Source: a virus
Virus record (IMG/VR): IMGVR_UViG_3300046655_000891
Location: 1 to 32,611 of that record
Direction: 5' to 3' (one strand)
Length of the DNA stretch: 32,611 nucleotides
Position numbers and translations under genes: made by a program. The notes beneath the pieces are model-generated. The model had not been told where the DNA came from. It ran no database searches and was given only the letters and a program-made list of their open reading frames with translations. Positions 9,727 to 17,447 of this stretch are shown piece by piece. Numbering within the stretch: position 1 is the first letter of the stretch; each line of letters starts with the position of its first letter.

Positions 9727-10070
9727 TTTCTATTTCTCCTATTAATTCTTTTAAAATCATAAAACTTGACGGGGCGGTTTTTCAGTTCCCTCATCCATCC
9801 AACGAGAGGAAGAGGATGGGGAATTTTATCGATGAAGTCGCGGACCGATCCTTTTCCGTATGCGAAGGTTACGAACCAGGCATCGGGATTTTTTACATTC
9901 CACTGCTCACCGGGATGGGTTTCAGATTTACTGCTCACCGCTTTGCCGAGTAAAATGGAATCCGGTGCAATAAATACATATCCGCCAAGGGATGCATGAC
10001 GGCCTATTTCGGCAAAAAGACTTTGACCGATTTGCTCGTAAAACTTGGATGCTTTTTCTAAAATTGTCAT
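9723..10070 (-). CDS. Conserved-looking hypothetical phage protein (115 aa)
   Basis: A compact protein with an N-terminal helix (ILEKASKFYEQIGQ), then a beta-rich core (GGYVFIAPDSILLGKAV, DAWFVTFAYGKG), a VRDFIDKIPHPLPLVGWMREL segment and a basic tail (FYDFKRINRRNRK). The aromatic-rich WFVTFAYGKG and the PLVGWMR pattern resemble a small protein I remember from tail gene clusters of environmental podoviruses, but I cannot name a family. It overlaps both neighbours by four bases (ATGA at 10067-10070 and at 9723-9726), so it is translationally coupled inside the tail/virion operon. Function is unknown. Confidence 0.8.
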   Translation of the reverse strand: MTILEKASKFYEQIGQSLFAEIGRHASLGGYVFIAPDSILLGKAVSSKSETHPGEQWNVKNPDAWFVTFAYGKGSVRDFIDKIPHPLPLVGWMRELKNRPVKFYDFKRINRRNRK

Positions 10071-10381
10071 TCTGCGATTATATAGTCCTCAACATCTGTT
10101 GCGCTGACTGCCGAGCCGAGATTTACCCTCACCCAATTCGTCCCATTGTCTACTGCGATGCATGGCAAACTCCCCCCGTCCCCATTCGTTACGAATACCA
10201 ATCTCCCCACCGTCCCGTTTGATGGCAGATTCGCCACTGTAAAGTTTTCGAGTGTTATGGAAGTCTGCGAAATAGTGGGAACTACTACGGTTGGATTCCC
10301 GAGTTCGTTTAAATTCGAGGCGGATAAATCTATCCCCGTTGCCATCGTTGTCCCCGGTATAACTGTGCAAGTTATTGCCAT
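10067..10381 (-). CDS. Small hypothetical tail-associated protein (104 aa)
   Basis: A Thr/Ser/Val-rich, probably all-beta protein. The segment GTVGRLVFVTNGDGGSLPCI followed by AVDNGTNWVRVNLG looks like the short beta repeats seen in fibre-attached proteins ('...FVTNG..G..PC.AV..GT.WVR...'). It ends in an acidic tail (VEDYIIAE). It starts two bases after the stop of the beta-propeller tail gene and overlaps the next gene by four bases. A minor tail or fibre component is a reasonable guess from composition and place. There is no direct evidence of function. Confidence 0.75.
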   Translation of the reverse strand: MAITCTVIPGTTMATGIDLSASNLNELGNPTVVVPTISQTSITLENFTVANLPSNGTVGRLVFVTNGDGGSLPCIAVDNGTNWVRVNLGSAVSATDVEDYIIAE

Positions 10382-10383
10382 GA

Positions 10384-12000
10384 CTATGCGACTTCATGCC
10401 GACCCATTAATCCTGTTTTAATTCCTTCAACTGTAACATGGCGAATCTCGGGAGATCCCGCGGTAACATCGACCTCAATACCACAGGCAAATCCCCTCGC
10501 CCGACCGCTACCAAATCGAATTAATTTCTCTTCGGCTGATCCTGAATAACTTTCTGTGTGGACCGTGTTTGTTCGGTCGGGGTCAGTGGTATTATATTTA
10601 ATGGTAAATGCATCTCCGTTATTTACCTTTACCCCGAGCTGTCCCCTCTTCCACGATTTTACATTCATATCCCCGAGGGTGAATGATCGGGTTTTGAGCT
10701 TGGCAGAGATGGCTGTGCTTGTCGTTGTGCCGCTTCCGATTGTGCCGGTTATATCTGTGGCCGCCTCTTCAACTAAATGCCATCCTTTGTCATTACAGGC
10801 GAATAATCTCCGCTTGGTTGGATTCGTTCCATGATCAATGATCACGAAGTCATCAATGGCAAATCCGCTCGGGAAACTGTCGATGCTTGAGAAGTTATTC
10901 TGCAAAATATCGAAGACGATACACTTATCATTTGTGGTTGATGTCGGAGTGCCGGGATATGCCAAATAATATTTATTGTCGAAAGTTACTCCGACTGCTT
11001 TATCCGCATTTGCAAAGTTTGCCTGGTCGATTTGATCCTGTATTGGGCGAGTTAGTGGAACTGCTTCCCCGCTTACTTTCGCCACACTAATTCCAAGCCC
11101 TTTGGCGGCATCCAATCCCTGTTGCAATACCATCACCCCATCATCAGAAAGGAAATAGATTTGAGGTCCGCTGGCCGCCACCGATTTGCGGGCTACGCAT
11201 CCAAATTGGCGGGTAATCTCAAATGTGGCGGCGGAGGCGGTGAGGGCGACATTATTAATTAAAAATATACTATTTCTCTGAAAGATGATTGCTTGGTTTT
11301 CGAGGTACGAAGTGATGGCCACAACTCCTCCAGATGCTGATCCTTTTGATAATCTGAACTGACTTGTGGATTCCTTATAATTATCAGTGTCTAAAATTTC
11401 AGATGCTAGAACGGTGAACGGTGAATCGGCGGGTTGTGGTATTAACAAGCGATTAGCAAAGAACACTCCGAAGGTTGTATTCGGACAGGCAATATTTCCC
11501 GCCCCCGGAGATCCGTTCGCTTTAACCGTGAAAGCAGTCGGGGTCGAATAATCGCCTGTCCATTCTAAAGGTGTTTTGGATGGTCCTCTAAATAAAATTA
11601 GTTTCTCAGCGGCCTGAACGAATGATGCATTATCTCCCGCCGCAACCACTTCCCCGCCAGGATATGCAATATCGATTCCGCTATTATTTTGATCGTTCCA
11701 CAGAATAACTTTATTTTGGGTTGCAACCGCAATAAATTCAGCATTTGTGGCTGGGTCGCTGAATAAAATCGAAGTAAATACTTTGTCCGTACCATAAGAT
11801 AAAGTGACTGAACCGGCTTTAAATTCGATACCTTTGCGGACTTTGGCGGTATCCCCTTCCAGTCTCATGTTTTGCGAATCCTCCACGAAACCCGGCTCAA
11901 GTGTGGATGGTTCGAGATACGAATTCATTCCGATAAACCCGCGATCACCTTCTTCGGCGGTCGGATCGTCTAGTTTGCCATATGAACGATATCGACTCAC
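10384..12000 (-). CDS. Tail protein, beta-propeller type (stabilisation / gp12-like nozzle family)
   Basis: This 538-residue protein opens with the signature of short-tail nozzle or stabilisation proteins: GMNSYLEPSTLEPGFVEDSQN then MRLEGDTAKVRKG, in which residues lie on a 'particle carries N mRl..G....RkG' pattern. It continues with repeated beta strands, including IIFQRNSIFLINNV, RQFGCVARKSVAASGPQIYF and LSDDGVMVLQQG, typical of the propeller blades in T7 gp12 and P22 gp10-like proteins. It would form part of the tail tube or plug below the connector. The start is GTG at 12000: an AGGAGGT Shine-Dalgarno lies ten bases upstream (12011-12017), and the GTG overlaps the TGA of the upstream membrane protein. 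That makes this start secure despite not being ATG. Confidence 0.85.
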   Translation of the reverse strand: MSRYRSYGKLDDPTAEEGDRGFIGMNSYLEPSTLEPGFVEDSQNMRLEGDTAKVRKGIEFKAGSVTLSYGTDKVFTSILFSDPATNAEFIAVATQNKVILWNDQNNSGIDIAYPGGEVVAAGDNASFVQAAEKLILFRGPSKTPLEWTGDYSTPTAFTVKANGSPGAGNIACPNTTFGVFFANRLLIPQPADSPFTVLASEILDTDNYKESTSQFRLSKGSASGGVVAITSYLENQAIIFQRNSIFLINNVALTASAATFEITRQFGCVARKSVAASGPQIYFLSDDGVMVLQQGLDAAKGLGISVAKVSGEAVPLTRPIQDQIDQANFANADKAVGVTFDNKYYLAYPGTPTSTTNDKCIVFDILQNNFSSIDSFPSGFAIDDFVIIDHGTNPTKRRLFACNDKGWHLVEEAATDITGTIGSGTTTSTAISAKLKTRSFTLGDMNVKSWKRGQLGVKVNNGDAFTIKYNTTDPDRTNTVHTESYSGSAEEKLIRFGSGRARGFACGIEVDVTAGSPEIRHVTVEGIKTGLMGRHEVA

Positions 12001-12140
12001 TTCTTCTTTACCTCCTGGTAAATCTTTACCGCCATATAAATAATCGTCATACCACCGGCAATGATTCCGATAAGCTCATGGAAAGATCCGCTCAAACTGG
12101 CAAGCGATCCACCAAACCCAGCTAGTGCGGTCCTATCCAT
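11997..12140 (-). CDS. Small membrane protein, holin-like candidate (47 aa)
   Basis: A 47-codon frame with a Gly/Ser-rich N-terminus, one hydrophobic helix (ELIGIIAGGMTIIYMAVKIY) and a very basic end (QEVKKK). This is the size and shape of a small single-span holin or antiholin. Its start ATG shares one base with the stop of the upstream 38-residue membrane protein, and its stop overlaps the GTG of the tail gene. The last codons also carry the Shine-Dalgarno for the tail gene, which supports it being a real translated gene. The lysis role is inferred from topology and from the lipoprotein gene beside it. Confidence 0.65.
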   Translation of the reverse strand: MDRTALAGFGGSLASLSGSFHELIGIIAGGMTIIYMAVKIYQEVKKK

Positions 12141-12256
12141 CAGAACAGGCAATCGAGAATTATAATTCCGATAATGAGTCCGACAAATACGGTGAGCATT
12201 TTACCCTTTTTTGAAAGCGATAAAAATTTATCTTTTAATAGTTCTAAATTCTTCAT
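12140..12256 (-). CDS. Tiny membrane protein (38 aa)
   Basis: A 38-codon frame: a basic N-terminal helix (KNLELLKDKFLSLSKKGK) followed by one strongly hydrophobic span (MLTVFVGLIIGIIILDCLF) that runs to the C-terminus. Its ATG overlaps the TAA/TGA region of the lipoprotein gene (which ends at 12253), and its TGA shares a base with the next start. It belongs to a tight run of three membrane-associated proteins and could be a holin partner or an unrelated inner-membrane protein. The family is not recognised. Confidence 0.6.
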   Translation of the reverse strand: MKNLELLKDKFLSLSKKGKMLTVFVGLIIGIIILDCLF

Positions 12257-12687
12257 GGGTTACGGCTGGGAGGTTTTACGGGGAATGGTGCGCGAGTGGA
12301 CGATTTTGTGACTTCGGATTTTGCACAGCGTTTCGCTACAAAAATGGGAATGGCGAGGTATCCCGCCAGGACGATTGCCGCACCGATTAGGATTTTTTTT
12401 ATGTACGAGGTGAATGCATCAAAGCCACTCTGATGCTGTTTAAGCCCGGCGCTTACGAGTGCATTGACATCGCCGTGAGTTATGGAATCCACGAGTTCCT
12501 TTTTTTCGTCTGATAGTTCGTAAATTCTTGCCCCAGCATAAGCTGTTCCCGCACCCAATGCCGCACCGCCTGGACCGGCAATCCCGCCCAATGCCGCACC
12601 GCCTACCGTTGCGGCGGGGGTGATGAGTGATCGCATTGAGCATCCTGTCAGGCAGACAAGCAAAAGGACTATAGCGGTGTAGATCAT
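12253..12687 (-). CDS. Putative lipoprotein with glycine zipper and C-terminal membrane helix
   Basis: 144 residues. The N-terminus MIYTAIVLLLVCLTGC has a lipobox (LTGC, Cys16), though without the usual Lys/Arg before the hydrophobic core. Residues 28-50 are a glycine zipper (VGGAALGGIAGPGGAALGAG), a short charged helix follows, a second hydrophobic span covers about 98-117 (KILIGAAIVLAGYLAIPIF), and the tail is basic and Pro-rich. The combination of lipid anchor and C-terminal span resembles spanin-like or outer-membrane disruption proteins, but it does not match a family I can name. It overlaps its upstream neighbour by four bases and the 38-residue membrane gene downstream. A lysis role is inferred. 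Confidence 0.75.
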   Translation of the reverse strand: MIYTAIVLLLVCLTGCSMRSLITPAATVGGAALGGIAGPGGAALGAGTAYAGARIYELSDEKKELVDSITHGDVNALVSAGLKQHQSGFDAFTSYIKKILIGAAIVLAGYLAIPIFVAKRCAKSEVTKSSTRAPFPVKPPSRNP

Positions 12688-12923
12688 TCAGGTGGGAAGT
12701 CAGGGTCAGTCCATTCGTCCGTTGCTAGAATGGTAAGAATTTCGGAATGCGAGTATTGGGTTTTACCTTCCAAGAATGAAGGTGTTGTGTCCGTGTCAAA
12801 CTTAACAAAAGTCAAAGAACCATCGACTGAGTAACGGATTGTGTCTGCACTCGTCTCATCCACTTGGCTAAAGTCCACGGAGTCTACTTCGTCCGCATTT
12901 ATTATTACATATTTTCTGCTCAT
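12684..12923 (-). CDS. Small acidic hypothetical protein (79 aa)
   Basis: The sequence opens MSRKYVIINADEVDSVDFSQ and ends TILATDEWTDPDFPPE, with a core that reads as alternating beta strands (DTIRYSVDGSLTFVKFD). It is strongly acidic. It lies 3 bases after the LamG-type adhesin gene and overlaps the lipoprotein gene by ATGA. The end looks like a short sensor-like 'a...EW...' pattern found in small proteins beside tail fibre genes, but I cannot assign a family. It may be a fibre accessory protein. Confidence 0.75.
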   Translation of the reverse strand: MSRKYVIINADEVDSVDFSQVDETSADTIRYSVDGSLTFVKFDTDTTPSFLEGKTQYSHSEILTILATDEWTDPDFPPE

Positions 12924-12926
12924 AAT

Positions 12927-13826
12927 TTAAGATGGTACATCTGTTACAAACCCGTTAGGTGATGCTATGTTGGTAAGTGTGCCGTTGTTGGAATTGGTGG
13001 ACATATCGTAGACAGTCGTACCACTACCAGCTTCTGTTCCGTCTCCCATTCTCCACCAAAGGGTAGGACTAAAACTGCTCAAATCTCCAGGCACACCAGA
13101 GTTGTAAAGCGTTGTTATATTTGCGTCTGTTAATGACGATCCAAAAACTGCCACTTCGTCTATAAGTCCATCGAAAAAGTCTGTCCTCTCCTTCCCTACG
13201 GAAAAGAAAGATGATGTAGTTGCTAAACTGTAAGCATGGCTGGTTAATGAAACAACTGTATCGACTCTCGTACCATCAATGAATATTTTGTATCCTTTGC
13301 CGTTATTAGTGGCAGTTCCCGTTGAAGTCGTGTAACCACTATCGACATAGACGATTGCAACATGATGCCATGCACCATCAAATACATCGGAATTAGACAG
13401 ACCACCAGCAGCAATATATTGAAATCCGTCATTAAACTCCACTGCTCGTCCAGTGATAACAGGTATAAATCGAATTCCCCCGTACTGCGAACCACTTTTT
13501 CCAAATCCAGCAATAGGAAGACTAAAATGAGTTTCGGTTGTTTTAAACCAAAGACTACAACTGTAGACATCCAAATTCGGATTAGACGCAACATCAATAC
13601 TGTCGTTTGCTCCATCAAAGCTTACGCTATATTGGTTGAATGCTGACGCTCCAAACTTACTCAAAGTAGCATCGCTCGCACCAGCAGTTACTTCAGCAAT
13701 GTAAAAAAATCCTGTGTCTGTTGCGTGATATATTTCACCCTGGACGCATTCCTTTTTGAACTTTGCTTTGTTCGCATCAGTCCCTGTTTTAACAGAGATG
13801 GTGTAATCTTTACGACCTAACTTCAT
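12927..13826 (-). CDS. Tail adhesin with anchor domain and LamG/concanavalin-like domain (299 aa)
   Basis: Residues 1-60 form a small anchor domain (RKDYTISVKTGTDANKAKF then QGEIYHATDTGFFYIAE) that is nearly the same as the whole of the upstream 68-residue protein. Residues about 65-299 match the LamG/laminin-G_3 jelly-roll pattern: YSVSFDGANDSIDV, SCSLWFKTTE, FDGAWHHVAIVYVD, GYKIFIDGTRVDT, FFDGLIDEVAVFGSSLTD, TLYNSGVPGDLS and LWWRMGDG. Such domains bind sugars, so the likely job is host surface recognition at the end of the tail. The start overlaps the upstream stop by four bases. The N-terminal half recalls the fibre-attachment domains of the Mtd_N type, in which short 'E.y.aTDT..ly' motifs recur. 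Confidence 0.85.
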   Translation of the reverse strand: MKLGRKDYTISVKTGTDANKAKFKKECVQGEIYHATDTGFFYIAEVTAGASDATLSKFGASAFNQYSVSFDGANDSIDVASNPNLDVYSCSLWFKTTETHFSLPIAGFGKSGSQYGGIRFIPVITGRAVEFNDGFQYIAAGGLSNSDVFDGAWHHVAIVYVDSGYTTSTGTATNNGKGYKIFIDGTRVDTVVSLTSHAYSLATTSSFFSVGKERTDFFDGLIDEVAVFGSSLTDANITTLYNSGVPGDLSSFSPTLWWRMGDGTEAGSGTTVYDMSTNSNNGTLTNIASPNGFVTDVPS

Positions 13827-14029
13827 TGACCAGTCGCGGATGGTGTAAACTCAGCTAAAGTAGAATCGGAACTACCAGCAGTAGTTTCAGCAAGATAAAG
13901 CTTTTTAGTGTCAGTAGCAAAGTAGTATTCACCTTGCGTAGCTTCCTTTTTAAACTTCGTCTTATTCGCATCCGTCCCTGTCTTAACAGCGATCTGAAAA
14001 TCTTTCCGATCTAATTTTTGCTGCGCCAT
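13823..14029 (-). CDS. Stand-alone fibre anchor domain (68 aa), paralogue of the adhesin N-terminus
   Basis: The complete protein consists of one domain: RKDFQIAVKTGTDANKTKFK, then KEATQGEYYFATDTKKLYLA, then ETTAGSSDSTLAEF. The next gene downstream begins with the same domain (VKTGTDANK, KFKKE, QGE, ATDT, AE.TAG.SD.TL all shared) before its LamG part. This is a local duplication, either of the anchor alone or of a two-domain gene that lost its adhesin. It may cap or trimerise with the long form. It lies 3 bases after the beta-helix gene and overlaps the LamG gene by ATGA. Confidence 0.8.
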   Translation of the reverse strand: MAQQKLDRKDFQIAVKTGTDANKTKFKKEATQGEYYFATDTKKLYLAETTAGSSDSTLAEFTPSATGQ

Positions 14030-14032
14030 GAC

Positions 14033-14839
14033 TTAGGAAGCTGTTCCAGCGCTAATGCAAGGTGAGGATGGACGAAGGCGAAGATCATCATTTGTTGGGT
14101 CTACGAATTGGGGGTCAACAAAGATATTGTTAGCCCCTCCGCTTGTGTTATTACTGCCAATTTGATAAAAGCAACTATAGGTTGAAGCCGATGCTAAAGC
14201 CGAAACACCAGCAGAAGCATTGTCCGACATCCAAATGTTGTTTTTTAAACCACTTGAAGGTAGCGTTGCGAGAAGCGAACCGCCTAAATTGGTCAAGCCA
14301 AAGTAAAAACTATTTCTCTCGAAACTAGCATTTGCCGATAGATAAAACAATGTAAGATTATTTGACCCATCAAAAGACACTGAAACAGAATTGTCATGGA
14401 AATTGTAACCTGCCGATCCACCATTGGCAAAAATGTACTCACCCATATCTAAATCAGCAGTGCTAGTAAATTTACAAAATTGAATTGTGGGTTTTACATG
14501 GTTATAAATTCCAGTCCTTAAATTTTCTAGGACTAACCCGTCAACGGTTATCGCACTCCCGGTTGCAGAAGTTTGCCCAAAATATATGCTATGCCCACCC
14601 GCTAAATTAGTAGTGGTAAATTTTGCACCATATCGCTGTAAACTTTTATAAGTTATACCTGGAGAGGTAAAGTTGGTAGTTGCAGTATTGATGGTGTAAG
14701 TGCCATTGGTGAAATAAACTATCCCACCCGAACCAGCGTCTGATTCTGCCGATGATAAAGATGTAAAAGCGTATGCGTTATCTGCTGATGTTCCGTTGCC
14801 ACTTCCTTGAGCGGTTGGTGCTACATATGAGTCTGCCAT
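14033..14839 (-). CDS. Putative right-handed beta-helix tail protein (268 aa)
   Basis: The protein shows the repeating strand-turn pattern of parallel beta-helix proteins. An N-terminal segment (NAYAFTSLSSAESDAGSGGI, then VYFTNGTYTI) matches the usual first coils. The middle contains NSVSVSFDGSNNLTLF and ERNSFYFGL. The C-terminus carries NIFVDPQFVDPTNDDLRLRP and then SSPCISAGTAS, a typical closing segment of pectate-lyase-like beta-helix repeats. In phages these form tailspikes, sometimes with depolymerase activity. No catalytic residues can be named. The protein is short for a spike, so it may be a fibre cap or a minor receptor-binding subunit. It sits among other fibre genes. Confidence 0.75.
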   Translation of the reverse strand: MADSYVAPTAQGSGNGTSADNAYAFTSLSSAESDAGSGGIVYFTNGTYTINTATTNFTSPGITYKSLQRYGAKFTTTNLAGGHSIYFGQTSATGSAITVDGLVLENLRTGIYNHVKPTIQFCKFTSTADLDMGEYIFANGGSAGYNFHDNSVSVSFDGSNNLTLFYLSANASFERNSFYFGLTNLGGSLLATLPSSGLKNNIWMSDNASAGVSALASASTYSCFYQIGSNNTSGGANNIFVDPQFVDPTNDDLRLRPSSPCISAGTAS

Positions 14840-14860
14840 GATTTAAGTTTCCTAATTTGT

Positions 14861-15700
14861 TTAAGCGATTGAACCGCCACTGATTAATAAAGGTGATGAA
14901 AATGCTCCGATGTTGGGAGCGTTAAAGCCTTGTTGAATTGGTAAACCGTTTGGGTCTTTCGCATCGCTGTCTCCGCTTATGAGCGAGTAAGTCCCTGTTG
15001 TAGTAGTAATTTCGATGTCAGGTTCGGCTGAATCTTCTACTGCGGAAATACCTGTCGAAATTGCGGATTTACCTGACGAGTTAAATATATAAATTTTGCC
15101 GTCAGCATCCGATCCAAGCATTACCGACTTACTCGGATTATCTACTACTAAGAAAGATTGATTTGGAAATGCTCCGATGTGTGGGTTATCGGTTCCGCGC
15201 AAATCACTTGAGGAGACTCCCGAACTGATCCCAGTTAACTGCGACCCATCGACTGCCGGTAGTTTTACCGTCCCACTAACATCAGCTAACTGTACGACAT
15301 TCGTTGCCGCTGTTCCGACATTAAGAGTTGCCGCAGTACCAAGCCCTAAATCACTTTTCACCTCAGTTGCTGAACGGCCTTCGATGTCCGTCCCGGCAAC
15401 CCGAAGAAAATCATCGTCTGCCACTCCCGAGGTAAATTTGGGAACATTCGTGTTTGCGATGCCTGTTGATAAAACTGCCGCTGTACCGAGTGCTAAATGG
15501 CCTCTCGCTGAACTTGCATCCGCTAAATCAGATAAATTATTAGCCGCTCGTAAGTTGCCGACATTTGCCAGGTTTACGATATTAGCTAGTGATACCTTTT
15601 TAGTGGTTGCAGTCCCGCTGACATCGACCATCGGTACGACATCGGTGGATGCGGGTGTGCCTGAAAAAGCGGGAAGTTGTGATATTTTTTTATTGGCCAT
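14861..15700 (-). CDS. Tail fibre protein (279 aa)
   Basis: The start MANKKISQLPAFSGTPASTD matches the N-terminus of many phage fibre proteins ('KKISeLp....p...D..p..d....T.kvsl..i'). Two degenerate copies of the fibre repeat occur: LALGTAAVLSTGIANTNVPK near residues 69-88 and LGLGTAATLNVGTAATNVVQ near 118-137. A Leu-rich LANVGNLRAANNLSDLADAS stretch resembles the same repeats. The C-terminal half is beta-rich without a recognised receptor domain. It is the first of a group of fibre and adhesin genes, so it probably links the tail to the adhesins. Confidence 0.8.
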   Translation of the reverse strand: MANKKISQLPAFSGTPASTDVVPMVDVSGTATTKKVSLANIVNLANVGNLRAANNLSDLADASSARGHLALGTAAVLSTGIANTNVPKFTSGVADDDFLRVAGTDIEGRSATEVKSDLGLGTAATLNVGTAATNVVQLADVSGTVKLPAVDGSQLTGISSGVSSSDLRGTDNPHIGAFPNQSFLVVDNPSKSVMLGSDADGKIYIFNSSGKSAISTGISAVEDSAEPDIEITTTTGTYSLISGDSDAKDPNGLPIQQGFNAPNIGAFSSPLLISGGSIA

Positions 15701-15710
15701 AATAAATTAT

Positions 15711-16163
15711 TTAATCGTGAACATATAAAGTGAGTGTCGGAATGTAAGGGCCGTATGAACCGTCTGCGAATTGAGGTCGAAGGAATGCATAAACTTCCAA
15801 TGCCCCCGAAAATGCCGAATCCATATCCAAATTCTTTGTCGTGTTAATCGTAGAGAAACCTATATTTGATCCAGCAGAACTATCATTAATCGTGCTGACA
15901 TGGACATGGTAGGCGGCGGCATTAGTTATTGCATTCCAACTAAAGTTTCCGACCATTCCTTTTACGGTAACTGAAAAACTACTGTCCGAATTTGTGAAGG
16001 TTTGCGGAGTGTTGCTGGTCGGTTCAAAAGCCAGTCTATCCACTCCGCTTTCCGTAATAATATATGCCCCGTCCTCAGCCATAATGACCCCATCAATGAC
16101 CGGTCCGACAATTGAATCACCGTCCGTGTCGCCGATAAAAAGTCCTACTCCGAGTTGGGGCAT
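15711..16163 (-). CDS. Fibre-associated protein with an Fn3-like domain (150 aa)
   Basis: Residues about 1-55 read as a short beta structure (VGLFIGDTDGDSIVGPVIDG). Residues about 62-150 have a fibronectin-III-like layout: FSVTVKGMVGNFSWNAITNA, AAYHVHVST, then a loop and LEVYAFLRPQFADGSYGPYI, where W, A.Y.V and the final strand occupy the usual positions. Ig-like and Fn3-like folds are common on phage tails and capsids, where they bind sugars weakly. Four bases separate it from the upstream gene. It could also be a capsid decoration, given the adaptor genes nearby. Confidence 0.7.
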   Translation of the reverse strand: MPQLGVGLFIGDTDGDSIVGPVIDGVIMAEDGAYIITESGVDRLAFEPTSNTPQTFTNSDSSFSVTVKGMVGNFSWNAITNAAAYHVHVSTINDSSAGSNIGFSTINTTKNLDMDSAFSGALEVYAFLRPQFADGSYGPYIPTLTLYVHD

Positions 16164-16167
16164 TTTC

Positions 16168-16428
16168 TTATTCCTTGTAGAGCAATGCGGCTCCCTGCGA
16201 GAGAGAAATTAGCTGGCAAGGACCATAAAGTACCTGGCCTTGCGAAAAGGTCGTTGCGTCAGTTATTAGACTGGCAACATCTTCTATTGAGCCAGTGTAT
16301 GCTGACAAAACAGAGTCCTCAGTAAATTGAATGGATGTAAAATTTCCCGTGTGGCTGGCAGTGTCATTGATGTATTTCGATCCACCAGCGCCCATCGAGT
16401 TGAGTATGTTAATTCCGGATAATCCCAT
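16168..16428 (-). CDS. Small structural protein of unknown role (86 aa)
   Basis: A small protein, MGLSGINILNSMGAGGSKYI..., with beta-strand patterning in the second half (SIQFTEDSVLSAYTG, QGQVLYGPCQLISLSQGAAL) and an LLYKE end. It lies 2 bases after the adaptor gene. I remember similar short proteins (with 'yGp...i.l.sG...aY') next to adaptor genes in environmental phages, where they may decorate capsids or join the fibre. I cannot name a family. Confidence 0.7.
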   Translation of the reverse strand: MGLSGINILNSMGAGGSKYINDTASHTGNFTSIQFTEDSVLSAYTGSIEDVASLITDATTFSQGQVLYGPCQLISLSQGAALLYKE

Positions 16429-16430
16429 AA

Positions 16431-17060
16431 TTATATTGTGGTTAAAATGTTTACCCCGAAGTTGTAGCTCGGGTATGTATTAATTGTGATTTTGTTTTGT
16501 GCTTCCAAACGCTCAACCCGATCCATTTCTTGCATCAGTGCTTCTTCCGCTAATGCCTCCTGTTGGATTGATTTCTCTAACTGTCCGTCCTCCTTGTAGA
16601 ACGAAGCGACACAAGCGAGTAAAAGGTATCGTTCAAGGAATCGTGGCAGTGTAGTTGTACCCGTTCCGTAATCGCTCGGGGTGACTTGGTTACCCATTAC
16701 GAAGACTGAAGATTGAGACGAATTGGCGGGTAATATTAAATACCCATTGATTAAGTGATAGGTCAGTTTGATTGCTTGTCTGTCGGTAAGCGGATTTTTA
16801 TCAAATACCGCAAACACATCCATGATATCGGAATCGTTGTCGATCTGTACCGCCTTGTCCGCCGCTATCGGTGAGGTGACTGCGGCCACGGACTTTTCCT
16901 TCAGCGACATTAACTCGGGCCATCTTGCCCGTGTCCATGCTCCCTTTACCCTGTCGTTTAATGAATTTTGAAAAGCTGTCTCTTCAACCGATAATAAAGA
17001 ATCCACCCCGATGGCCGAGGTAAATCGATTCTTTAGTTCGGTGTAGGTTACAGTTCTCAA
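16431..17060 (-). CDS. Putative head-tail connector/adaptor protein (209 aa)
   Basis: A mostly helical protein that starts with an Arg/Thr-rich N-terminus (MRTVTYTELKNRFTSAIGVD) and has FQNSLNDRVKGAWTRARWPE. It continues with strands (VDNDSDIMDVFAVFDKNPL) and a C-terminal helical hairpin (RYLLLACVASFYKEDGQLEK, SIQQEALAEEALMQEMDRVE). This helix-strand-helix plan, together with the position after the capsid and before the fibres, is typical of the short-tail connector subunits of the T7 gp11 or P22 gp4 type. These form a ring below the portal. The overlap with the upstream gene is four bases. Confidence 0.65.
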   Translation of the reverse strand: MRTVTYTELKNRFTSAIGVDSLLSVEETAFQNSLNDRVKGAWTRARWPELMSLKEKSVAAVTSPIAADKAVQIDNDSDIMDVFAVFDKNPLTDRQAIKLTYHLINGYLILPANSSQSSVFVMGNQVTPSDYGTGTTTLPRFLERYLLLACVASFYKEDGQLEKSIQQEALAEEALMQEMDRVERLEAQNKITINTYPSYNFGVNILTTI

Positions 17061-17365
17061 CTTCCGATTACCGTTTCAGGATTGGCTTTTGCGAAGTCTT
17101 TAGAATATCCGGGATCGGACATACATCCGGGTCTCTCCTGTTCATGTCTCATGTAAGTAGCTAAATCCACGGACCGAACTGCTCGGAAGTTCTTACCCCC
17201 GCCAACAGATTGGCCGTACTTACGAGCGGCTAAGGCTCTTTGCTTATAGCCCGCTTTTTCTTGAGCGGCTTGCCGATCCACTTTCTTGGCTAAATACTGG
17301 GCCATTTCTTCGCCCGACATTCCACCACTCCGTTTACCGCCTTTTACTATGATGTTTAAACTCAT
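17057..17365 (-). CDS. Small basic hypothetical protein (102 aa)
   Basis: A basic protein, with GGKRSGGMSGEEMAQYLAKK near the start, then VDRQAAQEKAGYKQRALAAR, GGGKNFRAVRSVDLATYMRH and EQERPGCMSDPGYSKDFAKA. It is the first gene after the terminator that follows the capsid gene, and it overlaps the adaptor gene by four bases. The Gln/Lys/Arg-rich helix suggests nucleic acid or capsid contact. The family is not recognised. Confidence 0.75.
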   Translation of the reverse strand: MSLNIIVKGGKRSGGMSGEEMAQYLAKKVDRQAAQEKAGYKQRALAARKYGQSVGGGKNFRAVRSVDLATYMRHEQERPGCMSDPGYSKDFAKANPETVIGS

Positions 17366-17370
17366 ACTTT

Positions 17371-17416
17371 TAAAAAGAAAGGGAGGCCGGCCACCCTATC
17401 AAGAAACCGGCCTCCC
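17371..17416 (-). terminator. Rho-independent terminator after the capsid gene
   Basis: A perfect 10-bp inverted repeat (GGGAGGCCGG at 17381-17390 and CCGGCCTCCC at 17407-17416) is separated by 16 bases. On the minus strand it is followed by TTTCTTTTT (17371-17380). It lies just downstream of the capsid stop (17448) and upstream of the next start (17365). It would isolate strong capsid expression from the tail genes, with partial read-through. Confidence 0.88.
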
Positions 17417-17447
17417 ATATGTCATGAACAATACTAACAATAACCAA

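Noticed and set aside
12927-14029. Diversity-generating retroelement (template and variable repeats)
   Set aside because: The duplicated anchor domain lacks adenine-specific differences, and no reverse transcriptase gene is present in the window.
17357-17420. A separate small gene in the gap after the capsid gene
   Set aside because: The gap is taken up by the inverted repeat and T-tract of the terminator, with no frame of useful length.
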